A stretch of 64,000 bases of DNA. Source: Puniceicoccaceae bacterium 5H. GTDB taxonomy: Bacteria > Verrucomicrobiota > Verrucomicrobiia > Opitutales > Oceanipulchritudinaceae. The notes below the pieces were generated by a model. It was not told where the DNA came from and made no database searches. It saw only the letters and a program-made list of their open reading frames with translations. The number at the start of each line of letters is the position of its first letter. Position 1 is the stretch's first letter. Below are positions 7,462 through 14,912 of the stretch, piece after piece. Made by a program: the position numbers and the translations under genes. Location of the stretch: NCBI GenBank assembly GCA_009772895.1, contig WOUP01000001.1:62001-126000 (forward strand), in the 5' to 3' direction.

Positions 7462-8711
7462 GCTTCTTGCTGGGGAGCCGGCTGGGCTTTGTTACGACGG
7501 GTGACGCCTTGGAACAGACCCAGGCAGAATTGAAAGAGCAGGCCGATCGTGACGATGATGCACGAAATGTAGGGTACGACCTGAGCCGGGTTGTGCACGA
7601 CCTGGAACATCGAGGCGGTATCGCCATTGCCGAACGAAGCCTGGTAGAACGTCAGCCCGTGGTAGCGCAGCGGGTGGTTCATGTAGATCAGCGTTTCGCG
7701 CGGGTGCTCCTTGCCCGCTTCATGCAGCTTTACCTCGCTGGAGAAATTGTAGGGCACGTTCGTGCCCGGGTAGCGGTCGTGGGAGAAGTCGACCAGTTCC
7801 ACCGAGGCGGGCAGGTATTCCCGCTGCTTGCGCAGGGCGATCTCGTAGGTGTGCCCATTGTATTCAAAACGCTGCGGCGGGAACCACATGACCATGGGGC
7901 GCTCCTGCCGGAACATTTCGGAGACGACCCAGCGGCCCAGCGCCTGACCACCTGGGCCCTGCAGCTCCACAATGGCGGTTGCCCAGTTTTCCGCGCCCTG
8001 TTGATAGCTGACGCGGGCCGGCATCACGACCAGGTCGCGTTCACTGACGATACCGCGATCGACTTGATAAAAGGCGGCTGCATCGGTCGCGCCTTCCGGG
8101 GCCATTGCCTTGGCCTGGATGGCTGCGTTGGGAAAGTAGTCGAGCACCTGCACGTGGAAGGGCAGTTCGGCTTGCTTCAAGACCGGGCGGTCGCGGAAGG
8201 AAAGCGGGTCTACATCCCAGGCTACCACGTGATCCTGGCCCTCCTGCGGCGCGTTCTTTTCGGTAACGACGATCTCGGTATCGTAAAAGTGCTCGACGTA
8301 GTTCTTCTGCTGTCCCTCGTTGAGCCACAGGGCGTATTCGTCCTGCTGGATCTGCGTCCAGAGTTGGCCGATCAGCAACAGCAGCACGCCCGTGTGGATC
8401 AGCACGATGCCCGCCTTTTTCCAGCTCGCGCGGAAGTAGCGCACATGGGCGAAAGCCAGGTTGATCACCAGCAGCGGCCCGATCAGATACCCGCCTGGGA
8501 TCGGCAGTTGCAGCCAGCTGAAAAATTCATGCCCCGGCCACTGCTCTGGATAGTGCCAGATGGCGACCACGTGCTCAAAGTAGAGATTCTGCGTATGGTA
8601 GATGCCATACTGGGCCTGATCCAGGGTCCCGAAGAAAACCAGTGCCAGGCTGGCGATCAACAGGATCACGGTCAGTTGTAGCGAACTGAAGAACTTAGTC
8701 AGTGATTTCAC
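7458..8711 (-). CDS. resB: ResB-like cytochrome c biogenesis protein
   Basis: A 417-residue ResB/Ccs1-family protein. Hydrophobic segments lie at about residues 10-28 (LQLTVILLIASLALVFFGTL), 73-90 and 101-117, then a large extracytoplasmic domain to about residue 370, and a last membrane helix near 380-400 (VVPYISCIIVTIGLLFQFCL). This topology, with RYHGLTFYQASFG just before the final helix, is typical of ResB. It partners CcsA in System II heme delivery and cytochrome c ligation. It overlaps ccsA by 4 bases and lies 124 bases after the small membrane protein gene on the same strand. Confidence 0.9.
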   Translation of the reverse strand: MKSLTKFFSSLQLTVILLIASLALVFFGTLDQAQYGIYHTQNLYFEHVVAIWHYPEQWPGHEFFSWLQLPIPGGYLIGPLLVINLAFAHVRYFRASWKKAGIVLIHTGVLLLLIGQLWTQIQQDEYALWLNEGQQKNYVEHFYDTEIVVTEKNAPQEGQDHVVAWDVDPLSFRDRPVLKQAELPFHVQVLDYFPNAAIQAKAMAPEGATDAAAFYQVDRGIVSERDLVVMPARVSYQQGAENWATAIVELQGPGGQALGRWVVSEMFRQERPMVMWFPPQRFEYNGHTYEIALRKQREYLPASVELVDFSHDRYPGTNVPYNFSSEVKLHEAGKEHPRETLIYMNHPLRYHGLTFYQASFGNGDTASMFQVVHNPAQVVPYISCIIVTIGLLFQFCLGLFQGVTRRNKAQPAPQQEA

Positions 8712-8772
8712 GTCAGGTCGGGAGGGCGGGCAGGTGAGGGACCCGTTTAGGAAAGGGATTCAGCCTTATCAA

Positions 8773-8822
8773 CGCAGCTAAAGCGGGAACGTTCCAAGGG
8801 AAAACCGCATCTATAAGCTGCG
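8773..8822 (-). repeat. Intercistronic inverted repeat upstream of resB
   Basis: Nested inverted repeats lie between the small membrane gene and resB: CGCAGCT at 8773-8779 pairs with AGCTGCG at 8816-8822, and GCGG at 8783-8786 with CCGC at 8805-8808, with a perfect GGAACGTTCC palindrome at 8786-8795 inside. No U-run follows on the minus strand, so this looks like a leader, processing or operator structure rather than a terminator. Confidence 0.4.
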
Positions 8823-8835
8823 CTGCATGGCTTGT

Positions 8836-9102
8836 TTAGTGTGTTGATTCGCTGGCGTCATCCGCCTGCGGCTTCCGTGTCTGCTTCTTGGTGAAGAAAC
8901 TGGGCACGAGTGCCAGCACGGCGAAGAAGCCGGTCGACAGCATCAAGCCGGGCAGGTTTTCCCGCGCAACGGCGGGCACGAAATGAGCCGTGTTCTGCGC
9001 GATCCCGCTGACGTTGCCGATCAGCGTCAGGGCGCCGCACAGGGCGAGAATGAGGCCGGCGAGGCCGAGGCTGGTGAGGAAAGGACGGGGTGGGCGGGCC
9101 AT
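8836..9102 (-). CDS. Small membrane protein of the resB-ccsA cluster
   Basis: An 88-residue protein with two predicted membrane helices (about residues 8-30, SLGLAGLILALCGALTLIG, and 50-67, NLPGLMLSTGFFAVLALVPS) and a charged cytoplasmic-looking tail (KKQTRKPQADD). I do not recognise the family. Its ATG lies 3 bases after the stop of the lipoprotein gene, and resB follows on the same strand, so a role in cytochrome maturation or envelope redox assembly is suggested by context only. Confidence 0.65.
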   Translation of the reverse strand: MARPPRPFLTSLGLAGLILALCGALTLIGNVSGIAQNTAHFVPAVARENLPGLMLSTGFFAVLALVPSFFTKKQTRKPQADDASESTH

Positions 9103-9105
9103 GGT

Positions 9106-9732
9106 CTACGGGTAGTCGACGGATTGCAGGTAGCGGATGAAGGCTTCACGCTCACTCTGGACGAGTTCGAGCGGCCCGGTGAGTTTGAAGAACCAGGTGT
9201 TGCCTTCGTGCGGGACGATAGCGGCGATCGTGGCCTTCTGTTCCTCTGGGTTGGCCATCTCGACCAGTTTGGCCTCGATGCCGTCTACTTCGATGGGTTG
9301 CAGTTGAGCCGGCAGGTCTCCCGCGCCGATCGGAGCGAGGTTGAGTTGACGGCGCCAGCGGTTGACGTTTGCCAGGTCGCCGCCCACATCGCCGGGGAAG
9401 GACGTGACCGAAACATCGCCATTGCCGTTGTCTCCCGGGACGACGAAGCTGGCGCGGCGCACGGACGAAGCCTGGGCTTCCTGCCAACCCTCGGGCACCT
9501 GCCAGTCGGGGTTGTTGCCACCATTGTTGACGGCGCCCGAGGGCAGATCCTGTGAGGCCATGTTGCCTCCGGCATTGGCGGCGAAGGGTGCATTGGCCAT
9601 GCCCCCGTTGCTGGGAGGCGGTTCCACTTCCTCGGTCGGCACGTTGTAGGTGCGGGCTTCCGGTTCGCCCCCGCCACAACCGCCCAAGAGCAGGCCGCAG
9701 GCCAAGGCGGGCATCCATTTCCAAAGGTGCAT
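9106..9732 (-). CDS. Predicted lipoprotein
   Basis: A 208-residue exported protein. The N-terminus (MHLWKWMPALACGLL followed by LGGCGGG) is a lipoprotein signal peptide with a clear lipobox and the lipidated Cys near residue 19. A Gly/Asn/Ala-rich linker follows (about residues 40-75). The folded C-terminal half has repeated FVVPGDNGNGDVSVTSFPG-type strands and ends in an ERE-containing helix. The pattern of a strand-rich domain beginning PEGWQEAQASSVRRASF recalls small lipoproteins of Planctomycetes and Verrucomicrobia, but no activity can be named. It is first in a likely operon with a small membrane gene, resB and ccsA. Confidence 0.7.
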   Translation of the reverse strand: MHLWKWMPALACGLLLGGCGGGEPEARTYNVPTEEVEPPPSNGGMANAPFAANAGGNMASQDLPSGAVNNGGNNPDWQVPEGWQEAQASSVRRASFVVPGDNGNGDVSVTSFPGDVGGDLANVNRWRRQLNLAPIGAGDLPAQLQPIEVDGIEAKLVEMANPEEQKATIAAIVPHEGNTWFFKLTGPLELVQSEREAFIRYLQSVDYP

Positions 9733-9854
9733 GAACTGCGATTAAGTACAGCCCCTCCGTGGTGTCAAAGGCATCCGGTCTGCTGCGGCTGCAAGTTTTT
9801 CTCGCGACAAGGGCTTTTTTGCCTCCCTAATGGCCCTGAAGGCAGGAAATATCT

Positions 9855-9884
9855 TTGCCAAGCGGCCTTCATATGCCCTAAATA
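9855..9884 (+). promoter_or_regulatory. Candidate housekeeping promoter of the RNA helicase gene
   Basis: TTGCCA (5 of 6 to TTGACA), an 18-bp gap, then TAAATA. The predicted start near 9891 would place the long 9902-9961 hairpin inside the 5' leader. The -10 box is only a partial match. Confidence 0.35.
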
Positions 9885-9901
9885 GAGGCTTTAATGTCCA
9901 G

Positions 9902-9961
9902 CCACGAATTTCCGCGAGTGACCACGGCCCCGAGTTGGTGGTCACCCGCGTCGATTCGTGG
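9902..9961 (+). promoter_or_regulatory. Long hairpin in the leader of the DEAD-box helicase gene
   Basis: CCACGAAT (9902-9909) pairs with ATTCGTGG (9954-9961). After a 3x3 internal loop, CGCG pairs with CGCG, and after one mismatch GTGACCAC (9918-9925) pairs with GTGGTCAC (9938-9945), closing a 12-nt loop. That is 20 base pairs ending 48 bases before the start codon, a plausible substrate for autoregulation by the helicase. No U-run follows, so it is not a normal terminator. Confidence 0.6.
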
Positions 9962-10009
9962 TTGGGAACCGCCGCTCCCGGATTTTGGAGCCACGTCAAC
10001 CCAGTAACC

Positions 10010-11287
10010 ATGATCGATACAGCTACCGAAACGACCTCGACCCCCGAAAATAACGCAACGCTCCCCAATTTCTCTGACCTCGGTCTCGCCGAACCGGTGC
10101 TGAAGGCCGTGCTCGAGAAGGGCTACGAACGCCCCACGCCGATCCAGGCCGAAGCGATTCCCCTGCTGCTTCAGGGCAAGGACGTGATTGGGGGTTCGCA
10201 GACCGGTACCGGTAAGACGGCCGCCTTCTGCCTGCCGATTTTGACGCGCCTGTTGGAAGGCGGGCACCAGAAAAACCCCCGCTGCCTCATCCTCGAGCCG
10301 ACGCGCGAACTCGCGCAACAGGTGATCGCCCAGCTCGAAACCTACGGCAAATACCTCGACCTGAAGGTCGTGCTGTTGCACGGCGGGGTCAAGTATGGTC
10401 GCCAGCGTGAAGCGCTCGATGCCGGCGTCGATATCGTGGTGGCCACCCCCGGGCGCCTGCTCGACCATATGCAGCAGAAGGCCCTGACGCTCAAGGACCT
10501 CGACGTGCTGGTGCTGGACGAGGCCGACCGGATGCTCGACATGGGCTTCATGCCCGATGTGCGCCGCATTCTGGACAAGTGTCCGGACAAGCGCCAGAGC
10601 CTGCTCTTTTCCGCCACCATCCCGCCGGCGATCGAAAAGCTCTCCGAGCGCATGCTGCACGAGCCTTCGCAGATCCGCATCGGCGGAGGTCGCAAGCCGG
10701 CTGAAACGATCAACCACGCGATTTATCCGGTGGACGATCGTCAGAAGTTCGACCTGCTGGTCTCGCTACTGGAGCGCATCGAATACCATAGCGTACTGAT
10801 CTTTACCCGCACCAAGGCCGGGGCCGACATCATTGGCAACTGGCTCAACGGTCGGGAAGAGGGCTCTGCCTCCGTCCTGCACAGCGACCGGACGCAAAGC
10901 CAGCGCGACAAAGCGCTGAAGGAGTTCAAGGACGGCAAGTGCGACATCCTCGTGGCGACGGACATCGTAGCGCGCGGGATCGACATCAGCGGGGTCAGCC
11001 ACGTTATCAACTACGATGTGCCGGAAAACGCCGAAGACTATGTCCACCGAATCGGGCGGACGGGCCGCGCCGAGCGTTCGGGCGACGCCGTGACGCTCTA
11101 CACCGCTCAGGACAAGGACTTCCTCGGCGCGATCGAACGCTTCATCGGCAAGAGCATCGAACGCAAGCAGCTCGAGGGCTTTGACTACGCCTATACGCCG
11201 GCCATGCAGCACGACAAGCCGCGCAAGAAAAAGCGCAACCGCGGCTATCAAGCGCCGGATTCCTACAAGCCACGCTGGCGCCGCTAG
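10010..11287 (+). CDS. rhlE: DEAD-box RNA helicase (RhlE-like)
   Basis: A 425-residue ATP-dependent RNA helicase core with a short basic tail. All motifs are visible in order: Q motif (GYERPTPIQ), motif I (SQTGTGKT), Ia (PTRELAQQ), Ib (TPGR), II (DEAD in VLDEADRMLDMGF), III (SAT), IV (VLIFTRT), V (ATDIVARGIDI) and VI (HRIGRTGRAERSG). The GRTGRA and MLDMGF variants and the RKKKRNRG tail fit the RhlE group, which remodels RNA in ribosome assembly and cold adaptation. The ATG at 10010 gives a start just ahead of the Q motif; an in-frame ATG at 9830 is rejected because the extra region contains a strong hairpin and lacks family similarity. Confidence 0.9.
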   Translation: MIDTATETTSTPENNATLPNFSDLGLAEPVLKAVLEKGYERPTPIQAEAIPLLLQGKDVIGGSQTGTGKTAAFCLPILTRLLEGGHQKNPRCLILEPTRELAQQVIAQLETYGKYLDLKVVLLHGGVKYGRQREALDAGVDIVVATPGRLLDHMQQKALTLKDLDVLVLDEADRMLDMGFMPDVRRILDKCPDKRQSLLFSATIPPAIEKLSERMLHEPSQIRIGGGRKPAETINHAIYPVDDRQKFDLLVSLLERIEYHSVLIFTRTKAGADIIGNWLNGREEGSASVLHSDRTQSQRDKALKEFKDGKCDILVATDIVARGIDISGVSHVINYDVPENAEDYVHRIGRTGRAERSGDAVTLYTAQDKDFLGAIERFIGKSIERKQLEGFDYAYTPAMQHDKPRKKKRNRGYQAPDSYKPRWRR

Positions 11288-12033
11288 CGCCCGACCTCGC
11301 TCAGCGCACGGATCGCTACGCGCTGGCAAAAGAGCGCATCATTTTCACTCAACGACAGGATGGTGGCCACCGAGCCGTCATCCTGTTTTGTTTGGAAGGT
11401 GCGCGGCAGGCCTTCGGGCGAAGTCCCCGTCAGGCAACTATAGAGCACGCAAGCAGTGAGGTAAGCCCCCGCCGCACTCGGCTCGCCGCGGTCGGCGTAG
11501 AGCTTGAGGGACGGATTGTGCTGGGCGGCTATCTGCCAGGCTTGGGCAACCGGCGCAACGGCGACATTCGCCTGGCTTTCCAGCTCTTGGTAGGCGTCGA
11601 TCAATTTCAGGCGGTTACGGTCGTTGCCCAATGGTGGAAAAGGTACTACAAAAACCGGCTCGCTACCCGCCTGGCGCAGGGCAGTCGACATTTTGCCTGC
11701 GACGAAGACCATGCCTTCCGTATCCCCCAAGGCCGCCTCGGCAGCTTCCTGCACGACAACGAAAGTCGGCTTTTCCTCCGCCACCATGCGCATAGACTGC
11801 AGTCCCTTCAAGCCGCGGATATGGTCGTCCAGAGTGGCGCCTGGGGCGATCGCCTGCAGCACACGTCCCTGCAGTCCCCGGTGGAGCAGCATGCTTTGCA
11901 GCAGGGTGGGGACTTCGTAGGCCTGCATTTGGTCACCGCCCAGCACGGCGATTTTGACTTCGCCCTGCAACGGCAAGGCGGGACACAGGGCAAGCAACAG
12001 GACGCAGACGCGGCGGATCAGCAGCCAAGGCAT
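11284..12033 (-). CDS. Secreted SGNH-like protein, catalytic residues degenerate
   Basis: A 249-residue protein starting with a signal peptide (MPWLLIRRVCVLLLALCPAL). The body follows the layout of SGNH/GDSL-like hydrolases: a first strand IAVLGGDQMQ, a middle FVVVQEAAEA, and the late segment DRGEPSAAGAYLTACVLYS, which mirrors the usual Asp-x-x-His-Pro block. The nucleophile Ser near the N-terminus and the late His are not seen (Gly-Gly-Asp and Glu instead), so it may be a non-catalytic binding protein. The ATG at 12033 avoids overlap with the sulfotransferase stop at 12036; a TTG at 12042 would lengthen it by three residues. Probably co-transcribed with the sulfotransferase. Confidence 0.6.
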   Translation of the reverse strand: MPWLLIRRVCVLLLALCPALPLQGEVKIAVLGGDQMQAYEVPTLLQSMLLHRGLQGRVLQAIAPGATLDDHIRGLKGLQSMRMVAEEKPTFVVVQEAAEAALGDTEGMVFVAGKMSTALRQAGSEPVFVVPFPPLGNDRNRLKLIDAYQELESQANVAVAPVAQAWQIAAQHNPSLKLYADRGEPSAAGAYLTACVLYSCLTGTSPEGLPRTFQTKQDDGSVATILSLSENDALFCQRVAIRALSEVGR

Positions 12034-12035
12034 GG

Positions 12036-12872
12036 CTACCAAGTGTAACCAAGCTTCTCGATAAGGCCAGGAAAACGTTCCTTGAATGCGGCTTCGATTT
12101 CCGGCGTGAAGTGCCCCATCCAGTCGCCCGCGACCCCTTTGCGGTAGTGGCTCTTGGTATCTTCCTCGCCCTCGCGGCGGCCACCTGTCAACTTGGAGAA
12201 GCGCGTCTCATGGCACTTGTAGAGCAATAGGTAGTGGGGGATTTGCTCGCGACGCGGGAAGAGGGGCCAGAAGGGCAGTTTGTTGTGCACCTTGTGATTG
12301 TAGAGCACCAGGAAGCTCTCGAGCCACTGAGCTTTGCTGGGCTCGTCCCAGTCAACCAGGTTCACGAAGTCGAACGCATCGAGCATCGCTTGATAGGGGT
12401 TGACCAGGAACTCCTCATATTTGAGCTCCAGCACGTTCGACTGGTTGTAGTCCCACCCATCCAGGTCGCGAAAGACGTTTTCGCTAAACTCGATTTCGGC
12501 GATGAGTCCTTCTTCCTTGCTGATTTTCTTCAGCTTTTCACGGTGCGGCTCCAAGCCTTTCCAGGACTTGGTCGGGTGGGTATTGAGGTGCGAGAAATAA
12601 CCGGAAACAAGGATGTCGCGGGGGTCGCGAATCATGTGAAAGCCTCGAAACTCCGGCAGTTGACGTCGCTCAGCATCCTTGGCGTTACGCAGGCACAGGA
12701 TCTCGGGCTGGTATTGCTTGAGATCTGCTACCAGATCGTGGTTGTACTGGGTAGAGTTGTCGTAGCTACGCAGCGTCATGCCAGTATATTTGGCGACGAA
12801 CCGGCAGATGGTGACCACCCAGGTAGACGCGCATTTATGGTGCCCGAAGTAGACGCAGAGACGAGTCGACAT
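12036..12872 (-). CDS. PAPS-dependent sulfotransferase family protein
   Basis: A 278-residue cytosolic-type sulfotransferase. The 5'-phosphosulfate loop is seen at the N-terminus (YFGHHKCASTWVV, residues 8-20), the 3'-phosphate-binding block in IRDPRDILVSGYFSHL, and a C-terminal KGVAGDWMGHFTPEI with the Gly-x-x-Gly-like element that closes over PAPS. It would transfer sulfate from PAPS to a hydroxyl or amine on a glycan or small molecule; the acceptor cannot be read from sequence. It overlaps neither neighbour and has the degenerate SGNH-like gene immediately downstream, so the two may modify or bind the same extracellular substrate. Confidence 0.85.
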   Translation of the reverse strand: MSTRLCVYFGHHKCASTWVVTICRFVAKYTGMTLRSYDNSTQYNHDLVADLKQYQPEILCLRNAKDAERRQLPEFRGFHMIRDPRDILVSGYFSHLNTHPTKSWKGLEPHREKLKKISKEEGLIAEIEFSENVFRDLDGWDYNQSNVLELKYEEFLVNPYQAMLDAFDFVNLVDWDEPSKAQWLESFLVLYNHKVHNKLPFWPLFPRREQIPHYLLLYKCHETRFSKLTGGRREGEEDTKSHYRKGVAGDWMGHFTPEIEAAFKERFPGLIEKLGYTW

Positions 12873-12948
12873 AATCGGCAGATGCTGATCAGGCTGCCAG
12901 AGGAGTCAAACTGGAAGTGCCCCTGGTTCAGGGCTTAAACCTTTTTTT

Positions 12949-12988
12949 ATAAACAAAACGAGGTGATCACGGACGTGATCACCTCGTT
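12949..12988 (-). terminator. Intrinsic terminator of the cheX operon
   Basis: A perfect 14-bp stem (12957-12970 with 12975-12988, GTGATCACCTCGTT on the + strand) with a 4-nt loop. Read on the minus strand it is followed by TTTTGTTTAT. It sits 23 bases downstream of the stop codon of the REC-REC-STAS gene. Confidence 0.85.
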
Positions 12989-13011
12989 GCAAAATCGTAG
13001 TTGCGATGGGC

Positions 13012-14181
13012 TTACAGCTCGATTTCGGCCGCTTCCGGCTGCGCAGCGCCGGAGCCGCCCATCGGCTGATTCTTGGCCTCGTCAACGCTGTTGAAGAACG
13101 TCCAGTTGCGGGTTTCTTCGTAGGCGCGGCACTCGCCCTTCACCGCTTCGTTGCCGACCAGGATCAGCGTCAACGTGAGGTCCTGGCAGATCTCCTTGGC
13201 CTGAACCATCAGCTTGATGGTTTCCATGTCGATCTTTTGCAGGCGGCCAGCGTCGAGGATGACCTTGTAGAAGCCCTTGTCCACCGCGTCCGCAATCTTC
13301 CCCTTCATGTAGTTCTGCACTTCCGTCAGCATGTAGGAGTTGGTGTTGTGCGGCAGGTTGATGGTGAGGTAGTCCTCGTCGTAGGTAAAGTAGCGCTCGG
13401 AGGTATCGAGGTTGATGGCCTTGGCGACCTTCGTCTCGAGGTCCGCAAAGTCGATCGGCTTGGTTACGATGCTGTTGAAGCCGAGCTGCTGGGCCTTTTG
13501 CTGCAACTCCGTGTCCGTTTTTACCGCGAGACCGAAGACCGGGACATACTTGGTCTTGTGCTGGGCGCGCAGAATGCGGAAGAGGGAGAACGCACCATCT
13601 TCAGGCAGCGAGAGGCTGATGATGATCAGGTCGGGCATCTGCTTTTGGCAGAAGTCGATCGTGCCGCCCGTGGTCGAGACGCCGTGGATCTTCCAGTGCA
13701 GGTGGGCGAGGCCCTTGCTGATCTGGTCGATGATGATCGGCTTGTCTTCGACGACCAGGATGTCGACCGTGTCGGAGAGGCGTTTGGCCTTGCTGACCTT
13801 TTCGTCGGCGGGGCGCAGATCGATTACGCGGCCGGCCTTCTCGATCAGGACTTCTTCCTTGAAAGGCTTTACGATATAATCCCGGATGCCGAGTTTGGCG
13901 ATGCGGAGCACCGATTCGCGGCCGGCTTCTGCGGTCAACATGATGACCGGGATGGATTTCAGGGAGGGGTCGGCCTTCAGCTTGGTCAGCATCTCGATGC
14001 CATCCATCACCGGCATGGTGACGTCCAGAAGGATGATATCGGGTTGCTCCTTTGCCGCCAGCGCCAGACCCTCAACACCGTTGGAGGCTTCCAGCACTTC
14101 GCAGTCGTAGCTCCGGAAAGCTTTTTTGACAATGATGCGTACGGCGCGGGAGTCGTCGACTGTGAGGATTTTAAGACTCAT
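13012..14181 (-). CDS. REC - degenerate REC - STAS-like signalling protein
   Basis: A 389-residue cytoplasmic signalling protein. Residues 3-120 form an intact CheY-like receiver (D9, D10, phospho-acceptor D53 in LLDVTMP, K105 in VKPF). Residues 140-255 form a second receiver that keeps the fold and K241 but has Ser189 where the acceptor Asp should be (IIISLSLPEDG), so it cannot be phosphorylated normally. Residues about 265-360 resemble a STAS domain (VILDAGRLQKIDMETIKLMV). The combination suggests a phosphorylation-controlled adaptor rather than a transcription factor. It follows cheX by 43 bases on the same strand and ends at a strong terminator. Confidence 0.8.
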   Translation of the reverse strand: MSLKILTVDDSRAVRIIVKKAFRSYDCEVLEASNGVEGLALAAKEQPDIILLDVTMPVMDGIEMLTKLKADPSLKSIPVIMLTAEAGRESVLRIAKLGIRDYIVKPFKEEVLIEKAGRVIDLRPADEKVSKAKRLSDTVDILVVEDKPIIIDQISKGLAHLHWKIHGVSTTGGTIDFCQKQMPDLIIISLSLPEDGAFSLFRILRAQHKTKYVPVFGLAVKTDTELQQKAQQLGFNSIVTKPIDFADLETKVAKAINLDTSERYFTYDEDYLTINLPHNTNSYMLTEVQNYMKGKIADAVDKGFYKVILDAGRLQKIDMETIKLMVQAKEICQDLTLTLILVGNEAVKGECRAYEETRNWTFFNSVDEAKNQPMGGSGAAQPEAAEIEL

Positions 14182-14224
14182 GGGTGGGGCGTCGGAAAAA
14201 AGATTAGAAAATGGAAAGTAGGAG

Positions 14225-14791
14225 CTAGGCGGTCTTCTTGAACATCATGTCCAGGAGGAGAACTTCTTGATACAGTTTGAACTGGAACCGTTGGCGGTGC
14301 ACGCCCGAAGCCGATTGAATGGTGAAATTGCTGCCGCGCACGATCGAGGGGACCGTAAGGCGGCACTCGTAGCCAAACTGCGACAGCGTGTTCTTGATCG
14401 TGCCGATGGTCATGTTGGCGACTTCGCCGAGGGCGTCGTTGACCACTTCGTGGTTGCCGCGGACGTCCTCCATTTCCATGCCCAGAAAACCGCAGGTCAC
14501 GTTCTCGGCCAGGGTTTCGGTAAAGTAGAGATAGGCGACGCCGTCGAGTTCACCGCAAAAGCCTACCGCCGCGACTACAAGGCCTTTGGTCTTGATGGGC
14601 AATTCTTCTGCGGGCGGCGGTTCGTCCGCCTCCAGATCGCGCTGGGCGGCGGCCTTTTCTTCGACCACGTCCGAATTCATGAACAAGACATCCGTTCCCA
14701 CCATGGTGGTGAAGAACCGATCAACTGCCTCAGTCACCAAAGCTTCGAGGCGTTCTCCGGAAATCTTTTCAGGTAAGGCAGTTGTTTTCAT
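14225..14791 (-). CDS. cheX: CheX-like CheY-phosphate phosphatase
   Basis: A 188-residue CheC/CheX/FliY-family protein. The phosphatase signature Glu-x3-Asn is visible in HEVVNDALGEVANMTIGTIK, with the GE-AN-GxxKN continuation typical of CheX. It also has the characteristic VAYLYFTETLAENV strand-helix unit. CheX dephosphorylates CheY-P and so resets the flagellar switch signal. An acidic, proline-rich insert (EEKAAAQRDLEADEPPPAEE) near residues 43-62 lengthens the N-terminal half compared with short CheX. The ATG at 14791 is preferred over a TTG 21 bases upstream. The STAS-containing receiver gene follows in the same operon. Confidence 0.85.
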   Translation of the reverse strand: MKTTALPEKISGERLEALVTEAVDRFFTTMVGTDVLFMNSDVVEEKAAAQRDLEADEPPPAEELPIKTKGLVVAAVGFCGELDGVAYLYFTETLAENVTCGFLGMEMEDVRGNHEVVNDALGEVANMTIGTIKNTLSQFGYECRLTVPSIVRGSNFTIQSASGVHRQRFQFKLYQEVLLLDMMFKKTA

Positions 14792-14855
14792 ACTCAATAC
14801 TTGGCGGGACAAAATAGATGGTCGTTGTTAGCGGTAGACTTGAAGTTAACTAGGT

Positions 14856-14882
14856 ATATCGGCTTAGGTCCGGTAAAATTGA
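14856..14882 (-). promoter_or_regulatory. Candidate sigma-28 promoter of cheX
   Basis: Read on the minus strand: TCAATTTT (6 of 8 to TAAAGTTT), an 11-bp gap, then GCCGATAT (7 of 8 to GCCGATAA is close: it keeps GCCGAT). The predicted start is about 58 bases upstream of the cheX ATG. Confidence 0.6.
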
Positions 14883-14912
14883 GCGCCTCTCGCATTTTTA
14901 TCTGGATCGTCG

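Noticed and set aside
6334-7533. Long plus-strand open frame opposite ccsA and resB
   Set aside because: It is the complement of clear ccsA/resB coding sequence; long antisense frames are expected in GC-rich DNA and its translation shows no family.
9830-10009. 60-residue N-terminal extension of the DEAD-box helicase
   Set aside because: The segment holds a 20-bp hairpin and a promoter-like element and has no similarity to helicase N-termini; the ATG at 10010 fits the family better.
12872-12879. GCCGATTA (minus strand) at the sulfotransferase start, a sigma-28-like -10 box
   Set aside because: No TAAA-like -35 box at the right distance, and the predicted start would fall inside the coding region.
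13006-14241. 411-codon plus-strand frame opposite the REC-REC-STAS gene
   Set aside because: Mirror of a well-supported receiver protein; no recognisable domain or ribosome binding site.
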